This document shows, in pieces, positions 15,311 through 22,586 of a DNA stretch of 40,469 nucleotides; position 1 is the stretch's first letter, and each line of letters opens with the position of its first letter. The notes beneath the pieces were generated by a model. That model did no database searches, was not told the origin of the DNA, and saw only the letters and a list, made by a program, of their open reading frames with translations. The translations under genes and the position numbers were made by a program. This stretch comes from CAIWHR01 sp040006895 (lineage in GTDB: Bacteria > Pseudomonadota > Gammaproteobacteria > Burkholderiales > Casimicrobiaceae): assembly GCA_040006895.1 (NCBI GenBank), contig JBDTWB010000011.1, positions 1 through 40,469 on the forward strand. Reading direction: 5' to 3'.

Positions 15311-16639
15311 TTGCCCGCCGATCTGCCATCCCAGTCATTGTCCGAGCTCGATCGTCGGCTCGCCGCAGGCGCGACGACGTCGGTTGCCATTGTGGAGGCG
15401 TGCCTCGCGAGTATCGCGGCACAGGATCACCAGCTCCATGCCTTCATCGAGGTCTATCACCGGGATGCCGTGCGACTTGCGGAGGCCGCTGATCGCGAGC
15501 GCGCGGCGGGCTTTGTCCGTAGTCCGCTGCACGGCCTGCCGATCGCGGTCAAGGACCTTTTCCACATCGAAGGTCGACCGACCACGGCAGGCTCGAAGAG
15601 CTGGCATGGCCGCATCTCGACCGAGACGGCGCTGTGCGTCCGGCGGCTTCTCGATGCCGGCATGATTCCGCTCGGCAAGACTCATCTGGTCGAGTTCGCC
15701 TACGGCACCTGGGGTACCAACAAGCCGATGGGCACACCTTGGAATCCGGCGGACCGCACCGTGCATCGCGTGGCAGGCGGCTCGTCGTCGGGGTCGGCGG
15801 TCGCGGTTGCGGCCGCGATGGCCCCTGCAGCCCTCGGGACGGACACCGGCGGGTCGGTGCGGATTCCTGCGGCGCTCTGTGGTCTCGTCGGTCTCAAGCC
15901 GACTTACGGACGCATCCCGCTGGCCGGCGTCGTGCCTCTCTCGCGGACGCTCGATTCCGCCGGGCCGTTGAGCCGCACCGTCGAGGACGCGGCGCTGGTC
16001 GCGGCGGTCATGGCCGGCGAGCCGCCGCCGCGCTTCGGCGACCGGCCGTCCATCGAGGGCGCCCGCATCACCGCCATCGCGCCAGAGCAGTTTCCCGATT
16101 TCATCGAGCCGGCCGTGGTCGCAGCGTTCGACGCAACGGTCGCGCGGCTGCGCGACCTTGGCGCCAGGGTCGACGTCGCGACCATCCCGTTCGATTTCGC
16201 TGCACTCGGCACGCGCAACGGCCGGATCATCGGCATGGAAGGATACGCGGAGTATCGCCGTGTGATCGACGACCCGGCCGCGGATGTCGATCCTGGCGTG
16301 CGGGCACGCATGCTGCTCGGCAAGGCCGCGACCGCGGCGGATTATCTGGACGCCCTGGCGGAACGCCGCGAGGCGATGGCCCGGTTCGACGCGTGGATGG
16401 CCGATCGTGAGGCGTTGTTGACGCCGATGCTGCCGATCACCGCGTGGCCGGTTGCCGAGGTCGACGAGATGGCGTTCCCGCTGGCGACGTGGTCGCGCGC
16501 CGTGAACTATGTCGGCGCATGCGCCGCGTCGCTTCCGGTCGACGTCGCCGGCGGCCTGCCGATCGGCATGCAGTTCATCATGCGCGGCGGCGAAGACGCA
16601 CGACTCGTTGCCTTGTGCCGCGGCGTGTCGTCGCCCTAG
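15311..16639 (+). CDS. Amidase (amidase-signature family), TTG start
   Basis: A 442-residue hydrolase with the Ser-cisSer-Lys triad: Lys81 in PIAVKDLF, the cis-Ser within GGSSSGSAVAVAAAM (residues 156-170), and nucleophile Ser182 in GTDTGGSVRIPAALCG. It hydrolyses amide bonds in the cytoplasm; the substrate is unknown, and GatA is unlikely because gatB/gatC are absent. Start: TTG at 15311 is preceded by AAAGGAG about 5 bases upstream, and the protein begins with a normal amidase N-terminus. The C-terminus stops at LVALCRGVSSP, about 10-20 residues short of the usual tail after GMQFIMRGGEDARL, which may reflect a late frameshift. It is convergent with the gamma-glutamyltransferase-like gene. 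Confidence 0.86.
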   Translation: MPADLPSQSLSELDRRLAAGATTSVAIVEACLASIAAQDHQLHAFIEVYHRDAVRLAEAADRERAAGFVRSPLHGLPIAVKDLFHIEGRPTTAGSKSWHGRISTETALCVRRLLDAGMIPLGKTHLVEFAYGTWGTNKPMGTPWNPADRTVHRVAGGSSSGSAVAVAAAMAPAALGTDTGGSVRIPAALCGLVGLKPTYGRIPLAGVVPLSRTLDSAGPLSRTVEDAALVAAVMAGEPPPRFGDRPSIEGARITAIAPEQFPDFIEPAVVAAFDATVARLRDLGARVDVATIPFDFAALGTRNGRIIGMEGYAEYRRVIDDPAADVDPGVRARMLLGKAATAADYLDALAERREAMARFDAWMADREALLTPMLPITAWPVAEVDEMAFPLATWSRAVNYVGACAASLPVDVAGGLPIGMQFIMRGGEDARLVALCRGVSSP

Positions 16640-16739
16640 CCAGGACCACAGGAAATCCGCGCCGGCAAAGGCGCCGCGGCGTCAGTCGGGCGCTTGCCGC
16701 GAGCCCGGGTGGTGTCCGGCGGACGGTGCCGGTCGGGCG

Positions 16740-18338
16740 CTAGAAGCCCGCGGCGCAGCCGTCGCGCCGCGGGTCGGATGCGCCGATGTAGCCATCCTCG
16801 ACGCGCACGATGTACTGCCCCGCCCCGAAATCCATGTAGGAGTCTTCCACCGAGTTGAGCTCGTGGCCGAGCGAGCGCAGCCCATCGCGCAGCGCCGGGT
16901 TGGCCGATGGCTCGAGGTCGATCGACATCCGCCCGTTGACCTTCCAGCGCGGCGCGTCGAGCGCCGCCTGGGGATTCATGTCGTAGTCGAGCAGGCGCAC
17001 GAGGGTTTGCACGTGCCCGGGCGGCTGGATCGGACCGCCCATGACCCCGAAGGCCGCGAACGGTGCGCCGTCCTGGGTGAGGAAGCCTGGAATGATGGTG
17101 TGATAGGGCCGCTTGCCGCCGCCGAACTCGTTCGGATGGCGCGGCTCGAGCGAAAAGCCGGCGCCCCGGTTCTGCAGGCTGATGCCCGTGCCCGGCACCA
17201 CGACGCCGGAGCCGAAACCCATGTAGTTGGACTGGATGAGCGAGACCATCATGCCATCGGCGTCCGCCGCACAGAGATACACGGTGCCGCCGCGCGGCGG
17301 GTCGCCGGGTCCGAAGTCCTGGGCACGGGTGCGATCGATCAGGCGTGCCCGTGAGGCGAGATAGTCCGGGTCGAGCAGATCGGCAGGCGCGACCTCCATG
17401 GTGCGAGGGTCGCTGACGTAGCGGTACGCATCGGCAAAACCGAGCTTCATCGCCTCGATCTGCAGGTGCTGGCTTTCGACCGAGTCGGGATGCAGTGCCG
17501 ACAGGTCGAACGCGCGCAGGATGCCGAGCGCCATCTGCGCGGCGATGCCTTGGCCATTCGGCGGAATCTCGTGCACGGTGGCGCCACCGTAGTCGAGGCC
17601 GAGCGGCTGCACCCAGTCGATCGAGTGGCTCGCGAAGTCGTCGAGGGTATGCGCCGCCTCATGGGCGTGGGCGTGCGCGACCATGGCTTCCGCGAGCTCG
17701 CCGCGATAGAAAGCATTGCCCCGGGTGGCGGCGATGCGCTCCAAGGTTCGCGCCATCGCCGGGCACGAGAAGAGCTCGCCGGGATGCGGGGCGCGACCGC
17801 GCGGCAGGAAGGTTTCGGGAAAGCCGAGGTGCGTGGGCAGCACGGTGACAGCGGCTTCCCATTTGCTCGCGACCACGGGCGAGACATGATAGCCATCGTG
17901 GGCGTAATGGATGGCCGGTGCGAACAACGCGTCGAAGGGCAGGCGACCGTAGCGCTGCGCGAGCGCTGCCCAACCCGACACCGCCCCCGGGATGGTGACC
18001 GGCTCCCAGCCGCGCTCCGGCATCGCCTGACGCCCCGAGTAGCGCTCGCTCGTCACCGCCGCAGGTGCGCGACCGGACGCGTTCAGGCCGACGAGCTCGC
18101 GGCCATCCCATACGATTGCGAACAGGTCGCTGCCGATGCCATTGCTGCACGGCTCGACCACGGTGAGGGCGATGGCCGCCGCCAGCGCCGCGTCGACAGC
18201 ATTGCCGCCACGCTGCAGCATGGCTAAGCCCGCCTGCACCGCCAGCGGCTGGGATGTCGCGACGACGTTGCGGGCGCATATCGGCTGCCGTCGAGACGGG
18301 TAGGGCAACGTCCAGTCGAGGCGATGACGAAGGCTCAT
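16740..18338 (-). CDS. Gamma-glutamyltransferase family hydrolase (no signal peptide)
   Basis: A 532-residue Ntn-hydrolase of the GGT family that should self-cleave before Thr352 (in RGGTVYLCAADADG) into a large subunit and a 181-residue small subunit. Other family marks are GGNAVDAALAAAIALTVVEP, NGIGSDLFAIVWDG, EIPPNGQGIAAQMALGIL, QSNYMGFGSGVVVPGTG and GVMGGPIQPPGHVQ. No signal peptide is visible, unlike periplasmic GGT, so it is closer to cytoplasmic relatives such as YwrD-type GGT or oxamate amidohydrolase. The ATG at 18338 is preferred; a GTG at 18356 in frame adds six residues. It lies downstream of tctBA on the same strand (52-base gap), hinting at degradation of an imported acid or amide. 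Confidence 0.87.
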   Translation of the reverse strand: MSLRHRLDWTLPYPSRRQPICARNVVATSQPLAVQAGLAMLQRGGNAVDAALAAAIALTVVEPCSNGIGSDLFAIVWDGRELVGLNASGRAPAAVTSERYSGRQAMPERGWEPVTIPGAVSGWAALAQRYGRLPFDALFAPAIHYAHDGYHVSPVVASKWEAAVTVLPTHLGFPETFLPRGRAPHPGELFSCPAMARTLERIAATRGNAFYRGELAEAMVAHAHAHEAAHTLDDFASHSIDWVQPLGLDYGGATVHEIPPNGQGIAAQMALGILRAFDLSALHPDSVESQHLQIEAMKLGFADAYRYVSDPRTMEVAPADLLDPDYLASRARLIDRTRAQDFGPGDPPRGGTVYLCAADADGMMVSLIQSNYMGFGSGVVVPGTGISLQNRGAGFSLEPRHPNEFGGGKRPYHTIIPGFLTQDGAPFAAFGVMGGPIQPPGHVQTLVRLLDYDMNPQAALDAPRWKVNGRMSIDLEPSANPALRDGLRSLGHELNSVEDSYMDFGAGQYIVRVEDGYIGASDPRRDGCAAGF

Positions 18339-18390
18339 GGACGGCGCGTCCGGCACGTACCGCGAACGGCAATGAGGAACAGGGGGCGGG

Positions 18391-19896
18391 TCACGTTTCC
18401 TCGATGAAGACTTCCTCGCGCTTCTTGCGGAATGCCGGCAGGATGAACGTCAGCAGCAGCAGGCCGGCGAGAACCAGCATGGTAAGCGAGATCGGCCGGG
18501 TGAAGAACACCGTAGGGTCGCCGCGGGAGAGCAGCATCGCCCGGCGCAGGTTCTCCTCGAGCAGCGGGCCGAGCACGAAGCCCAGGATCAGCGGCGCCGG
18601 CTCGCATTCGAGCTTGATGAAGAAATAGCCGATCAGGCCGAAGAACGCGGTCGTGAAGACGTCGAAGGTGGAATTCGACAGGCTGTACACGCCGATGCAC
18701 GAGAACAGCAGGATCGCGGGATACAGCAGCCGGTACGGCACGGTCAGGAGCTTGATCCACATCCCGATCATCGGAAGGTTCAGCACCACGAGCATCAGGT
18801 TGCCGATCCACATGCTGGCGATGAGGCCCCAGAAAAGCTGGGGATTGGACGTCATGACCTGCGGGCCCGGCTGGATGTTGTGGATGGTCATCGCCCCGAC
18901 CATCAGCGCCATGACAGCATTGGGCGGGATGCCGAGGGTGAGGAGAGGGATAAACGACGTCTGCGCGGCCGCGTTGTTGGCTGATTCGGGGCCGGCGACG
19001 CCTTCGATCGCGCCCGTGCCGAATTCCTCCGGGTGCTTCGAGACCTTCTTCTCGAGGCCATACGCTGCGAACGATGACAGCAGTGCACCACCGCCGGGCA
19101 GGATGCCAAGGGCCGACCCGATCGCGGTACCGCGCAGCGCTGCCGGCCAGGCACGACGGAACTCGGCACGGGTGGGCAGCAGCGAGGTGATCTTCTGGTG
19201 CAGCACCGAGCGATCGTTCTTGCCCTCGAGGTTGACCAGGATCTCGGCAAAGCCGAACAGGCCCATGGCCACTACCGCCGTGCCGACGCCGTCGGTCAAC
19301 TCCGGGATCCCGAAGGAAAACCGGGCGAGTCCAGAGTTCACGTCGGTCCCGACGATGCCGAGCAGCAGGCCGAGGATGATCATCGCGATGGCCTTCATGA
19401 TCGACCCGTGGGCGAGCACCACCGCCCCGATCATCCCCAGCATCATCAGCGAGAAATACTCCGCCGGGCCGAACTTGAGCGCGATCTCCGACATCGGCGC
19501 CGCGAACGAGGCGAGCAGGATCGTCCCCACGCAGCCGGCGAAGAACGAGCCGAACGCCGCGACCGAGAGCGCTGCACCGGCGCGGCCCTTGCGGGCCATC
19601 TGGTAGCCATCGAGACAGGTCACCGCGGACGACGCCTCTCCCGGCAGGTTGACCAGAATGGACGTGGTCGATCCGCCGTACTGCGCGCCGTAATAGATGC
19701 CGGCGAGCATGATCAGCGCCGACACCGGCTGCAGCGCGTAGGTAATCGGCAGCAGCATGGCGATGGTCGCGACCGGGCCGATGCCGGGCAGCACGCCGAT
19801 CAGGGTGCCGAGCAGGCATCCGAGCAGGGCGTACCAGAGATTGGCGAGGGAAAGGGCGACCCCGAACCCGGTGGCGAGGTTGGTGAACAGATCCAT
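18391..19896 (-). CDS. tctA: Tripartite tricarboxylate transporter large membrane subunit TctA
   Basis: A 501-residue polytopic inner-membrane protein with about 10-12 hydrophobic segments. Family blocks are LLGTLIGVLPGIGPVATIAM, GIYYGAQYGGSTTSILVNLP, GEASSAVTCLDGYQMARKGR, ILPGGGALLSSFAAYGLEK, GVAGPESANNAAAQTSFIPL and TLGIPPNAVMALMVGA. With TctB and a periplasmic TctC protein it takes up citrate-like or other carboxylates using an ion gradient. The ATG at 19896 is preceded by GGAGGAA, and its first base overlaps the last base of the tctB stop. The in-frame start at 19923 lies inside tctB and is rejected. No tctC is present within 16 kb on either side. Confidence 0.95.
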   Translation of the reverse strand: MDLFTNLATGFGVALSLANLWYALLGCLLGTLIGVLPGIGPVATIAMLLPITYALQPVSALIMLAGIYYGAQYGGSTTSILVNLPGEASSAVTCLDGYQMARKGRAGAALSVAAFGSFFAGCVGTILLASFAAPMSEIALKFGPAEYFSLMMLGMIGAVVLAHGSIMKAIAMIILGLLLGIVGTDVNSGLARFSFGIPELTDGVGTAVVAMGLFGFAEILVNLEGKNDRSVLHQKITSLLPTRAEFRRAWPAALRGTAIGSALGILPGGGALLSSFAAYGLEKKVSKHPEEFGTGAIEGVAGPESANNAAAQTSFIPLLTLGIPPNAVMALMVGAMTIHNIQPGPQVMTSNPQLFWGLIASMWIGNLMLVVLNLPMIGMWIKLLTVPYRLLYPAILLFSCIGVYSLSNSTFDVFTTAFFGLIGYFFIKLECEPAPLILGFVLGPLLEENLRRAMLLSRGDPTVFFTRPISLTMLVLAGLLLLTFILPAFRKKREEVFIEET

Positions 19897-20357
19897 CAGC
19901 TTCCTCCGAGGAACGTCGGCCACACGGAGAACTGCAGGCCAAGTCCCCAGACGAACCCGGCGATCGCCACCGTCGCGAGCACGATGCCGCTGCCGATGGC
20001 CTCCTTCCAGCGGAACTCACTGCTTGCGTAGCTCGAGGTAATGATGAGCACCAGGGTCGACACGACGAGGCCGGCGTAGGGCACGATGATCCCGAACAGC
20101 ACCACCGAGCCGAGCACGATCGCCGGCGGAACCGCCGCGCCGAAGCGAAAGGGTGGGCCGACGAGCCTGAATGCGCGGAGCGCGAGGATCACCCCGAAAA
20201 TGATCAACAGCATCCCCAGGATGCGCGGGAAGTATCCCGGGCCCATCCGGGCGGCTGTGCCGAGCGGGTAGCTCGATGCGACGTAGAGATCGAGAATCCC
20301 GAAGCCCGTGAACATCAGGCCCGCGGCAAAGTCCTTCGGGTGGCGGATGGTCGCCAT
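19896..20357 (-). CDS. tctB: Tripartite tricarboxylate transporter small membrane subunit TctB
   Basis: A 153-residue membrane protein of the TctB family with four hydrophobic segments (about residues 10-28, 46-65, 78-103 and 120-140). The conserved motif GTAARMGPGYFPRILGMLLI is seen in the first third; this GPGYFP block is a hallmark. It pairs with TctA in the membrane. The ATG at 20357 is preceded by GGAGGAA 3 bases upstream. It is translationally coupled to tctA (1-base overlap). It is the first gene of a likely tctB-tctA-GGT transcript. Confidence 0.92.
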   Translation of the reverse strand: MATIRHPKDFAAGLMFTGFGILDLYVASSYPLGTAARMGPGYFPRILGMLLIIFGVILALRAFRLVGPPFRFGAAVPPAIVLGSVVLFGIIVPYAGLVVSTLVLIITSSYASSEFRWKEAIGSGIVLATVAIAGFVWGLGLQFSVWPTFLGGS

Positions 20358-20553
20358 GCGTTCCTCCTCGCAGCGTTTGTGCCGGTCGCGGCGCGCGTTA
20401 GACGAGCCCCCGGCCGCCTATCGTGATGCCTGCCTGACAGGCGCGTAAGGATACACCGAAGGCCGACGTTTCCGGGTGTCGCCGGCGCCGCCTTCGAGCG
20501 CGGGAAGCGCGAATGACACACATGTGAACGATGCGTCGCCGAGGGACGCAACC

Positions 20554-20584
20554 AAAAAAAAGGCAGACGCTTGCGTCTGCCTTT
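20554..20584 (-). terminator. Intrinsic terminator of the yciB-bolA-ppi operon
   Basis: Arms 20559-20570 and 20573-20584 are perfectly complementary (12 bp, AAAGGCAGACGC and its complement) around a two-base centre. On the minus strand the hairpin is followed at once by a run of eight T (A-tract at 20554-20561 on the plus strand). It lies 22 bases after the stop of the peptidyl-prolyl isomerase gene. This is the clearest rho-independent terminator in the window. Confidence 0.93.
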
Positions 20585-20605
20585 CGTGCTGCGGAGAGGA
20601 ACGGC

Positions 20606-21502
20606 TTACATGCCGCTCTTGGCGCGAAGCTCGCGGAAATACTGGTCGAGATGCTGACCCTGCAGGCGCTGCTGGAGCTGCGGTTTCACTTCCTCGTACG
20701 ACGGGACCTTGGCATCACGGACGTCGTCGAGCTTGATCACGTGCCAGCCGAACTGCGTCTGAACAGGCACCGCAGTGAACTTGCCTTTTTCGAGCTTCAC
20801 CATGGCGTCCGAGAAAGGCTTGACGAAGTTCGCCGGCGCGTTCCAGTCGAGGTCCCCGCCGTTGGCCTTCGAGCCCGGGTCCTTGGAGCGCTCGGCGAGC
20901 TTCTCGAACTTCTCGCCCTTCTGCAGCGACGCGACGATCTCCTTGGCTTCGTCTTCCTTGTCGACCAGGATGTGACGCACCTTGTATTCCTTGTCGCCGA
21001 GTTGCGACTTGATGGTGTCGTACTCTTTCTTGAGCGCTGCATCGGTGATCGGGTTGCTCTTCGCCCAGTCGGCCACCTGCGCACGCACCAGCACGGTTTG
21101 CGCGGCGAGGTCCATCTGGGTCTTCACGTCGGTGTTCTTGTCGAGGCCCTTTTTCTTGGCCTCGCGCACCAGCAGCTCGCGGGTGTTGAGCTCGTCGCGG
21201 ATGGCGTTGCGCAGCTCCGGCGAATCCGGTTGGCCGGCGGCCAGGCGTTCCTTGAGGAGATAGTCGAATTGCGGCTTCGAGAACAGATCCTTGGACGCGC
21301 CGGCGGCGGGCGCGGTGCCCGACGCCGCCGGGGCAGCGGCAGCACCGGCGGGTGCGCCCGCGGCCGCGGCTGCAGGGGCGGCTGCGCCCTTGGCGTTGTT
21401 GCCCTTGGCTGCGGGCGCGGCAGTCTGCGCGGCAGCCTGCGAGATGCCGGCGAGCGCGAGCACTGCGGCAACCGCGGCAACGGTGAGGGAATACTTGGTC
21501 AT
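20606..21502 (-). CDS. Periplasmic PpiC-type (parvulin) peptidyl-prolyl cis-trans isomerase
   Basis: A 298-residue exported foldase. Residues 1-25 (MTKYSLTVAAVAAVLALAGI, then SQAAA) are a signal peptide. Residues 26-70 form a low-complexity Ala/Pro/Gly linker. A SurA/PrsA-like helical segment (about 72-150) is followed by the parvulin domain (about 157-262: YKVRHILVDKEDEAKEIVA, GGDLDWNAPANFVKPFSDAM, TQFGWHVIKLDD). Such proteins help fold outer-membrane or secreted proteins. The gene is last in yciB-bolA-ppi, 52 bases after bolA, with AGGA before its ATG, and an intrinsic terminator follows. It could be named after several paralogues, so no symbol is given. Confidence 0.92.
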   Translation of the reverse strand: MTKYSLTVAAVAAVLALAGISQAAAQTAAPAAKGNNAKGAAAPAAAAAGAPAGAAAAPAASGTAPAAGASKDLFSKPQFDYLLKERLAAGQPDSPELRNAIRDELNTRELLVREAKKKGLDKNTDVKTQMDLAAQTVLVRAQVADWAKSNPITDAALKKEYDTIKSQLGDKEYKVRHILVDKEDEAKEIVASLQKGEKFEKLAERSKDPGSKANGGDLDWNAPANFVKPFSDAMVKLEKGKFTAVPVQTQFGWHVIKLDDVRDAKVPSYEEVKPQLQQRLQGQHLDQYFRELRAKSGM

Positions 21503-21554
21503 GAGAAAAGATCCTCTGGTTGGTTAAGCGAGGTGCTTCGTTGCACCTGGTGGG

Positions 21555-21821
21555 TCAGGATGGGAATTCTTCTGGCGTGAGCGCCCGCAGGGACAGGGCG
21601 TGCACGGCATGCGGCAGGAGGTCGCCGACCTGCCGATACACCCGCTGGTGGCGCTCGAGGCGCGACAGTCCGGTGAAAGCATCTGACACGATCAACACCG
21701 AAAAGTGCCCGCCGCCGCCGGCTTCGGCGTGGCCGACGTGTTCCCGGCTGTCGTCATGGATTTCGAGCACGGCGGGCTCGAGCACGGCCAGACGGTCGCG
21801 CAGCGTCGCGGCTACGTCCAT
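21555..21821 (-). CDS. bolA: BolA family protein
   Basis: An 88-residue BolA-fold protein. The signature runs HFSVLIVSDAFTGLSRLERH and then QRVYRQVGDLL, followed by VHALSLRALTPEEF. BolA proteins partner monothiol glutaredoxins in iron-sulfur or redox regulation, and some bind DNA. The invariant His of RH is present. The ATG at 21821 overlaps the yciB stop by one base; the much longer in-frame extension runs through yciB and is a shadow. This yciB-bolA-ppi order is common in betaproteobacteria. Confidence 0.92.
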   Translation of the reverse strand: MDVAATLRDRLAVLEPAVLEIHDDSREHVGHAEAGGGGHFSVLIVSDAFTGLSRLERHQRVYRQVGDLLPHAVHALSLRALTPEEFPS

Positions 21822-22351
21822 CACTTGGGTTCCTCCACATAGCGGGCGAGGAGGGCGCCTTGGGCCACGGCGAAAAGCAGGAACAGTCCCGTCGCGCCCC
21901 AGACTTTGAAATTCACCCATGTATCGGTCGGGTAATGGAACGCGACATACCAGTTGGCCACGCCCATGAACGCGAAAAAGCCGATCCACGACCAGGTCAG
22001 CGAGGTCCACACCGACGCCGGCAGCTCGACACCCTTCATCACGCTGCTGATGAGGTTGCGCCCGAACGCGAGCCGCCCCACCATCAAGGTCAGGCCGAAA
22101 AGCGCATAGAGCACCGTCGGCTTCCACTTGATGAACGTCTCGTCGTGAAGGATCAGCGTGGCGCCGCCGAAGATCACGATGATCCCCAGCGACAGCCAGT
22201 GCACGGTGGCGATCTTCCGGCCCGAGAAGTGCAGCCAGGCGATCTGGGCGATGGATGCCGCCATGGCCACGCCAGTCGCGACGTAGATGCCCTGCCATTT
22301 ATAGGCGAGGAAGAAAAGAACGAGCGGGAAGTAGTCGGCCAGAAACTGCAT
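21821..22351 (-). CDS. yciB: Inner-membrane septation protein A (YciB/IspZ)
   Basis: A 176-residue polytopic membrane protein with five hydrophobic segments. Family patterns are MQFLADYFPLVLFFLAYKW, IYVATGVAMAASIAQIAW, FGGATLILHDETFIKWKPT and LMVGRLAFGRNL. YciB is linked to cell-envelope elongation and septation and to normal cell length. The conserved HDETFIKWKP loop is intact. The first gene of the operon, its ATG lies only 8 bases after a TATAAT, so its mRNA may be leaderless. The stop overlaps the bolA start by one base. Confidence 0.94.
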   Translation of the reverse strand: MQFLADYFPLVLFFLAYKWQGIYVATGVAMAASIAQIAWLHFSGRKIATVHWLSLGIIVIFGGATLILHDETFIKWKPTVLYALFGLTLMVGRLAFGRNLISSVMKGVELPASVWTSLTWSWIGFFAFMGVANWYVAFHYPTDTWVNFKVWGATGLFLLFAVAQGALLARYVEEPK

Positions 22352-22359
22352 AACCGCCT

Positions 22360-22368
22360 ATTATAGCA
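22360..22368 (-). promoter_or_regulatory. Extended -10 promoter (TGCTATAAT) for yciB-bolA-ppi
   Basis: On the minus strand TGC-TATAAT is a perfect extended -10. TATAAT ends 8 bases before the yciB ATG, so transcription would start at or within two bases of the ATG. The sequence AGGCGG between them would then not be in the mRNA. No -35 of quality is seen 16-18 bases upstream, as is normal for extended -10 promoters. Confidence 0.7.
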
Positions 22369-22411
22369 AGTTCAATTGTCCCGTTTCCCGATGGCATCCT
22401 GGGCAGTTTTG

Positions 22412-22530
22412 CGCCCCGTCGTGGGCGGTTCGCTTCCTGCGGATCGGTCCGCCGCTATACCCGCGGCTCCGCGCCACCGGGGTTCCCCGCCAGCGGTGGC
22501 CCCCACGACCGGGGATCCCATCCCGGTCGT
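22412..22530. repeat. Cluster of four hairpins between the exonuclease and yciB genes
   Basis: Inverted repeats lie at 22412-22416/22423-22427 (5 bp), 22439-22443/22448-22452 (5 bp), 22473-22479/22494-22500 (7 bp, with a nested GGGG/CCCC) and 22505-22513/22522-22530 (9 bp perfect, 8-base loop). They fill most of the 235-base gene-free gap 22352-22586, between the start of yciB and the stop of the exonuclease gene on the same strand. None is followed by a T-run. Possible roles are a REP-like element, 3'-end protection of the seven-gene transcript, or a structured RNA. Confidence 0.45.
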
Positions 22531-22586
22531 CACCTCCTGTCCCTGACGTTGCCAGGGTATGCCGGGGGCCTGGGCGGCGCAGTAAG

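Noticed and set aside
19198..20031. 277-codon plus-strand frame opposite tctA/tctB
   Set aside because: Shadow of tctBA, with His/Glu/Arg-rich composition typical of antisense frames.
20531..21580. 349-codon plus-strand frame over the isomerase gene
   Set aside because: Antisense of the real minus-strand parvulin gene, which has a signal peptide, domains and a terminator.
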